DNA of 64,000 nt from Lumbricus terrestris (lineage: Eukaryota; Annelida; Clitellata; Crassiclitellata; Lumbricidae): positions 16,019,485-16,083,484 of the forward strand of contig OX457044.1 in the NCBI GenBank assembly GCA_949752735.1, in the 5' to 3' direction. This document shows, piece by piece, positions 59,850-64,000 of this stretch (positions are counted from its first letter, which is position 1; each line of letters starts with the position of its first letter). The notes beneath the pieces were generated by a model, which was given only the letters and a program-made list of their open reading frames with translations, was not told the origin of the DNA and made no database searches. Made by a program: the position numbers and the translations under genes.

Positions 59850-59964
59850 ATGACTACTACAACTACTGCTACTAATAGTATATACTACTACTCTATCACT
59901 ACTACCACTGCAACTACTACTACCACAGCTACTACTACCGCCACTACTACTGCTGCTGCTGCTG

Positions 59965-60061
<97 letters not shown>

Positions 60062-60272
60062 AACTACTACTACTACTACTCCTACTACTTACTCATACTA
60101 CTGCTGCTGCTGTTGCTTATACTACTACCACTACTACTACTACTGCGACGACGACGACGACTACTACTATTACTGCTACTACCACCCTATACTAGGCCTA
60201 CTGATGTCGCTGCTACTACCACTATACTACTGCTGCCGCTGCTACTACTACTACTGCTGCGACTACTACTCA
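59850..60272. repeat. (ACT)n microsatellite with CTG segments
   Basis: About 420 bp of ACT/CTG/CCA trinucleotides, pure from about 59,965 to 60,060. Confidence 0.96.
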
Positions 60273-60299
60273 TTATGGGTTGAGGCTTAAAATTTTGAT

Positions 60300-61470
60300 G
60301 CGATATTGTTTTCGGCGATACCGGCTGCATAAAATGATGATGAGTAGTGAGCAATAATACGCTTAGAATCTAAGGCTCATTTTATTTTTCTTTAGCGATA
60401 GGCTTACCGCGTGTTCACAGCAAAAAAGTCGAGTCCTTCTAGATCATTATTTTTCCGTCTGTCTCAGGCCTATATGCTCCACACTTCGGTCTGGGAAGTT
60501 ACTCATCTGCCACAGGTCGCAACATGGTTTTCTACTCGCTTTGCACTACCTTCTATCAAGTCTTAGCAACGGTTGTAGAATATTTCTTTCCGCGCTAGGC
60601 TTGGATACCTATAGCAAAGGAGACGTGACACTGAGGAAAGTGCACAATGCGGCGGCAGACGTGTTCATTGATCAAGAGTGTCGTTCAGTATAGGGCTGCG
60701 ACTTAACAGTTGCTCTAAACGCCAGTTTATCTAGCGCTCTCCTCTTGTCAGTCATTGGCGAAATCCTCAACCAACTTTAGCAACTTTATAGGTCTAAAAT
60801 AATTCTGCCATTGTCATTGTCGACCGCGGAAGGTCTTTCGATTTGTTCTTAATCCTGTCGAGCAGAAGAACTCTCGTTCTACCAATTACCAGATTATAAA
60901 GTATCGTCAGACACGACTCGATATCTAATCCTCTGATCCCTCTCTCAGGGTTCACCCAGTTCTCATAAACCCCCACCATAATCATATCATTCAATGCAGT
61001 CCATGAATAGACCCCTCCCTCCTCTCGAAGGATATTCTGATTCTCTCTCTCCTTATATGTGAAGACCTTCGCTTACTTCATAATCTTTCCCTGTCGGCAG
61101 ATCAACGGCTTCCGGCTTCTGTTCCTATTAAAACCTCTGCAGAAAGATTAGAAGCTCGCCTTCCTGCCTTCCCTGTTTCTTCTGCTGGACAGAAAATCCA
61201 TGCTTTTAATTCATCCAAGCCAGGCAAGATGTAGGTCAACATTAGGACACATTTTGAAGCCATGGTCGAGAGTGAGTTCGCCAAAAGCAAAATAGTTAAC
61301 CCATACAGACTTTGCTATACCCACAAACTGTTTCATTCGCATGGTGTATTGATTCAGAAGGGTGTGAACTATTTAGGCGCGCCGCTTATACAACGATGTA
61401 CAGCATTGTACATGTATACCATCATCAACCACGTCTAAAAGCAGCTTTCACATCACAATGCTTCAACGCC
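60300..61470. other. intergenic with two unassigned minus-strand frames
   Basis: Minus-strand 60,794-61,065 reads without repeats as YSWTALNDMIMVGVYENWVN, then GIRGLDIESCLTILYNLVIG, RVLLLDRIKNKSKDLPRS and TMTMAELF before a stop. The composition looks protein-like, and it could be a terminal exon or a transposon gene fragment. A second minus frame, 61,102-61,290, contains LDELKAWIFCPAEETGKAG. I recognise neither, and no convincing splice pair links them. Confidence 0.3.
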
Positions 61471-61477
61471 ACTGTTG

Positions 61478-61700
61478 CTGCTGTTGATGCTGCTGCTGCT
61501 GCTGCTGCTGCTACTACTACTATTATTATCAACATTAGCACTACTACTAATACTACTAATACTATTACTACTACTACTGCTGCTGCAGCTGCTGCTGCCG
61601 CTGCTGCTGCTGCTGCTGCTGCTACGCCTACATGACTACTACTATAGGAGCGCTTCTGAAAGGCTTTTGCTTCAAGAAGCGCTTTATAAATTGTCAGATA
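61478..61700. repeat. (CTG)n/(ACT)n tract ending in a retroposon tail
   Basis: CTG and ACT trinucleotides to about 61,625, followed at 61,648-61,692 by GGAGCGCTTCTGAAAG and CAAGAAGCGCTTTATAAATT. That is a diverged copy of the LINE/SINE 3' hairpin, with an ATACA-type extension. Confidence 0.85.
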
Positions 61701-61749
61701 CAATACAATACTATTACGACTACTATACTACTTGAAGGAAGTGAGTCCT

Positions 61750-62455
61750 AAATTTAGGTTTAGATTAGATTAGCAGGGTCACAGAACGAACAGAGCAATG
61801 CAATGAATACCAACGCTTTGAACCAGTCAACCTGAACGCATAATTGAGCGTATCGCTTCGCTGATTATCAATTTATGACAGCAGCTTGAGTATTGCAGAA
61901 AATTTACCAGCGTAGCACTAAAATCTGTCCTCACTCCTTAACAGTTACTGTCTGTATTTGTCTTCAAATTCCTATTGAACGCTGTGACATTGATCCACAT
62001 TGAGTACTCATTCACTCAGTCTCGTCACTTTTAGGTCTTTTCTCCTCATCTGAGATTGTCCATTATAGGCTTTATTTGTCTCTGCATATTGGTCGCAGGC
62101 TGTTCGCTTTCAACAATGCCAGCCGCCATTCCTATTAGTCGAGCGATATTCCGTCGAGCCGCTGACAAACAGACGGACAGCCATTGATTTACATTACATT
62201 AGCTTTACATTACGTTCTCTTTACGACTATGCGCTTCCCAAGGCAGAACAGCTTCTAATTCTTCGAGAAGCGTTCACGTCATGCAGTCCGCCTTACAACT
62301 CCGTCTCTCTCGTCTCAATCCGCCCGGCCGACAAATAGTCCGGCTAATCGAATTACTGCGCCGGACCGACGAACTTCGTCGACTGGTTTCTGATGAGAAT
62401 TCTTCGTCGGTTTTGGTGATGGAGAGGACTGAGGTGGTAGTGACGGTTATGATGG
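61750..62455. other. intergenic, no gene recognised
   Basis: Unique sequence. A plus-strand frame begins at 62,281 (MQSALQLRLSRLNPPG) and runs into the following GGT repeat. It may be chance. Confidence 0.4.
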
Positions 62456-62790
62456 GGGAAGCGGTGGTGGTGGTGGTGGTGGTGGTGGTGGTGGTGGGGT
62501 GGTGGTGGTGGAGGTGGCGGTGGTGGTGGTGGTGGTGGAGGTGGTGGCGGTGATGGCGGCGGTGGCGGTGGTGTGGTGATGGTGGTGGCGGCGGTGGTGG
62601 GTATAGTGTCTGTGGTGGTAGGTTGGGGTTGGATGATAGGCCGAGGTTGTTGTGGTGGTGTTGGTGGGGGTCTTCGCAGTTGTCGAAATGACACTGTGTT
62701 GTTGTTGATGTTGTTCATAATGATGATGATGATCATCATAGAGGCTGTGGTATGGGTAGGAGTGGTTATGTTGTGGTGGCGGTAGGCCTA
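62456..62790. repeat. (GGT)n-rich tract
   Basis: Strongly G/T-biased sequence, pure GGT at 62,464-62,495, degenerate afterwards. Poly-Val, poly-Trp and poly-Pro frames are artefacts. Confidence 0.92.
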
Positions 62791-63270
62791 TGGCAGGAGA
62801 GAATGGTGATGGAATATTCTTTTGTATTTGCGACGATTTCTATAGAAATCTTGACTATATATACAATAGCAAGCAACTTCTAGATTTAGCTTTTTCACAC
62901 AATCATGATTCTGTCAACCGCCAGGGTGTATCATGTTATGAGCTAGCAGCTCGAAGGTGAGTCCAGTTTCAACTGTTTTGATCGCGTTGGTCGTGTTGGT
63001 CGTGCATGGACTCGTGGCGGTGATGGTCATGGTAGTGGTTGTGGTGGTAGGGTGGTGTGGGTGGTCGTGGTCCGTGATAACCTTAATTGCAGTGGTCGCA
63101 TAGGTTTGTTGGTGTTCGACGCGGTGATGGTAGTGATGGTGGTGGTAGTGCTATGGTGTAGCTGGAGGTGGTATTGGTTGTGGTTGTATCTTTGACGAAT
63201 CTTAAGTCGCGCTCTGTTCATCCTAATGAACTGTCTGCGAATTGACGAAGTGCGAGGCCAGAGGTGGAAG
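62791..63270. other. intergenic, GGT-rich in part
   Basis: Degenerate GTGGTGG sequence around 63,020-63,180. No gene is recognised. Confidence 0.5.
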
Positions 63271-63274
63271 TGCG

Positions 63275-63445
63275 AACATGCAGACATAGAGAGAAGCAGA
63301 CATTGAAGCGGACATAGAGAGAGGCGGACAGTGAAGCGGACATAGAGAGAGGCGAACATGCAGACATAGAGAGAGGTGGACATTGAAGCGGACATAGAGA
63401 GAGGTGGACATTGAAGCGGACATAGAGAGAGGTGGACAGTGAAGC
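63275..63445. repeat. 28-bp minisatellite
   Basis: About six units of 28 bp built from GGACATAGAGAGAGG and (C/T)GGACAKTGAAGC, with one truncated GCAGACATAGAGAGA variant. Confidence 0.92.
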
Positions 63446-63589
63446 GGACAGCTGCACATCGACTCTAATTACATCATTTCGATCGACTGACCCATACATC
63501 GACCTCATTAGAACCTTCGAGACACACTCGCCACTCGTCAGACGGAGGATTCTGAGTTGTCTCCATTTTTCTCAATGTGCAATACAGCG

Positions 63590-63845
63590 CAAGATGATGA
63601 TGATGATGATGACGATGCCGACGACGATGATGATGATGAAGACGACGACGATGATGATAATGATAATGATGATGGTGATGCTGCTGCTGCTGATGGTGGT
63701 GGTGGTGGTGGGGTGGTGGTGGTGTGGGGGTGGGAGTGGTGGTGGTGATGACGGTGATGACCATGAAGACGATGACGAAGATGTTGATTATGATGATGAC
63801 GACGATGATGATGACGATTGCGACGATGATGATGAAGCCGAGCTT
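63590..63845. repeat. (GAT)n/(GGT)n compound microsatellite
   Basis: GAT/GAC trinucleotides, a GGT block at 63,693-63,750, then GAT/GAC again. Poly-Asp and His-rich frames are artefacts. Confidence 0.94.
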
Positions 63846-64000
63846 AACAAATACAAAGATGGTGAGCCAGCTGAAAGATGAGACGACGAATATAAAATGA
63901 TGATAGCTGGAAGCGAGCAAAACAAATTAAAGTTCATCATAATTATAGTCATGCCTCAAAATAGACTTACGGTTTTATAGGCCGAATAGATCTACTAATA

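Overview
This is nuclear DNA from an animal, most likely a marine or aquatic invertebrate. The evidence is a spliced extracellular-protein gene with large phase-1 introns, two long C2H2 zinc-finger genes, tRNA-derived SINEs, L2/CR1-type LINE fragments, several families of cut-and-paste transposons, and a very heavy load of microsatellites and minisatellites. The sequence does not let me choose between phyla with confidence. Nothing suggests a bacterial, organellar or viral origin. Most long open frames are microsatellite translations and were left out.

Region 1 (1-12,155) has no recognisable gene. It holds a perfect 101-bp palindrome (325-425), three SINEs, long ATC, GAA, GTAT, ATAC and CTA microsatellites, and a complete 1,050-bp non-autonomous hAT element (10,538-11,587). 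Region 2 (12,156-21,390) is a minus-strand gene with three exons I can join in phase: a SUEL/galactose-binding lectin domain, a CUB domain and a sushi-like module. All junctions are phase 1, and the roughly 5.7-kb and 2.6-kb introns are packed with repeats. The 5' exons and the C-terminal (perhaps membrane-anchor) exons were not found. Region 3 (21,391-26,690) is intergenic or upstream-intron DNA with minisatellites and a 1,622-bp hAT element (25,036-26,657).

Region 4 (26,691-56,105) is the most striking part: a direct tandem segmental duplication. Unit A is about 26,691-38,765 and unit B about 39,338-56,105. Each unit carries a minus-strand C2H2 zinc-finger gene (15 fingers in A, 20 in B) with a decayed 3' finger tail, followed by a transposon-rich block and a distal block that includes a (GGAC/GGAT)n array and a CpG-rich segment. 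Comparing the units exposes later insertions with exact target-site duplications and matching empty sites. One family of terminal-inverted-repeat transposons (ends GGTAAACG, 8-bp TSD, internal array of about 35-bp units with a CCAGCT core) inserted independently in each unit. The unit-B copy was then itself hit by a related element and by a 5'-truncated LINE. Other unit-B insertions are an 830-bp element with 6-bp TSD inside the zinc-finger tail, an 855-bp element, a mariner-like relic and a 354-bp hAT-like MITE.

Region 5 (56,106-64,000) holds a promoter-like segment with CRE and E-box matches, tetranucleotide arrays, a 40-bp minisatellite split by a SINE with a 14-bp TSD, further satellites and a few unassigned open frames. 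No interacting gene system beyond the zinc-finger pair and the lectin/CUB gene can be supported; the biology here is mainly repeat and transposon dynamics.
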